Assembly (NCBI GenBank): GCA_018901355.1
Contig: JAHIEZ010000116.1
Coordinates: forward strand, 1 to 5,687
Reading direction: 5' to 3'
Source: Patescibacteria group bacterium
GTDB taxonomy: Bacteria; Patescibacteriota; Microgenomatia; UBA12405
DNA: 5,687 bases
This document shows, in pieces, positions 5,405 to 5,687 of the stretch; positions within the stretch are counted from its first letter, which is position 1; each line of letters begins with the position of its first letter. The notes below the pieces were generated by a model. It saw nothing but the letters and a program-made list of their open reading frames with translations, did not search any database and had not been told where the DNA came from. The translations under genes were made by a program, and so were the position numbers.

Positions 5405-5687
5405 TCAAAATTCATTCTTTTTGAGCCGCGATTTCCATGTTTCCGGTTCTCTGCTTAAATGCATCACTGCCACGATGAGCAGGGTCCCTTTCCTATTCTG
5501 ATAGATGACTCCATAAGGGAATCTATTGGCCCTGCAACGACGAGTACGATTTGACAGTTTAGACCAAGCGTCGGGGTACTGGACTATTCGTTCGAGTGTC
5601 CTCTTCACTTCCGCAGCAAACTCATAACCAAGACCTTCGCTCTGGGCGTTGTAATAGGAGATAGCCTCGGTAAGTTCACTTTTGGCA
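5405..5687 (-). CDS. RelE/ParE-family toxin, 5' end outside window
   Basis: The frame is open from the window edge to the TGA at 5405-5407, giving 93 visible residues. Only about 8-10 N-terminal residues should be missing, because AKSELTEAISYYNAQ normally lies close to the start in this family. The layout is ParE-like: two N-terminal helices ending in YEFAAEVKRTLERIVQYPDAW (about 21-41), then beta strands with RCRANRFPYGVIYQ (50-63) and LLIVAVMHLSREPETW (69-84). Members poison DNA gyrase (ParE) or cleave mRNA on the ribosome (RelE), and are neutralised by a small antitoxin usually encoded just upstream. That place lies beyond the window edge, so whether a partner exists is unknown. A GTG at 5608 could start a shorter 67-residue product, but it would lose conserved helices and is not favoured. 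Base composition is visibly less GC-rich than in the cluster, consistent with a mobile accessory gene. Activity is not certain from sequence. Confidence 0.85.
   Translation of the reverse strand, partial: AKSELTEAISYYNAQSEGLGYEFAAEVKRTLERIVQYPDAWSKLSNRTRRCRANRFPYGVIYQNRKGTLLIVAVMHLSREPETWKSRLKKNEF

Noticed and set aside
1..5687. tRNA or rRNA genes, CRISPR arrays, insertion sequences, direct repeats or attachment sites
   Set aside because: Read by eye on both strands, no cloverleaf-like segment, regularly spaced repeat, transposase-like frame or terminal inverted repeat pair was found.

Overview
The window looks like a piece of a GC-rich proteobacterial chromosome. It carries a catabolic gene cluster on the + strand, followed by the edge of an unrelated, less GC-rich region on the - strand. 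A binding-protein-dependent tripartite tricarboxylate transporter (TTT), a lone acyl-CoA dehydrogenase, a cyclase-family hydrolase and an M20 hydrolase are typical of metabolically versatile Proteobacteria. These include Burkholderiales, Rhizobiales and anaerobic Desulfobacterota-type lineages. The sequence alone does not fix the lineage.

Layout. Positions 1-235 hold the C-terminal end of an acyl-CoA dehydrogenase. A cyclase-family (kynurenine formamidase-like) metal-dependent hydrolase follows after 14 bp, at 250-1047. A 69-bp AT-rich gap (1048-1116) holds a candidate promoter, a short interrupted palindrome and a strong ribosome binding site. Next comes a complete TTT transporter in the order tctC (1117-2118), tctB (2132-2596), tctA (2606-4117), with gaps of 13 and 9 bp. 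An M20-family metallohydrolase resembling carboxypeptidase G2 (4149-5276) starts 31 bp later. After 128 bp of non-coding DNA with a likely bidirectional terminator hairpin (5352-5388), a RelE/ParE-family toxin gene runs convergently on the - strand (5405 to the window edge).

How the genes may work together (inference). The Bug-type periplasmic protein (TctC) would capture a carboxylated solute and TctA/TctB would import it. The M20 hydrolase would cleave an amide or peptide bond of it in the cytoplasm. The cyclase-family hydrolase and the acyl-CoA dehydrogenase would handle ring or amide opening and beta-oxidation-type steps. The substrate cannot be read from the sequence. All families here are known. 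I see no strong evidence for a wholly new system, and the most open question is what compound this pathway degrades.
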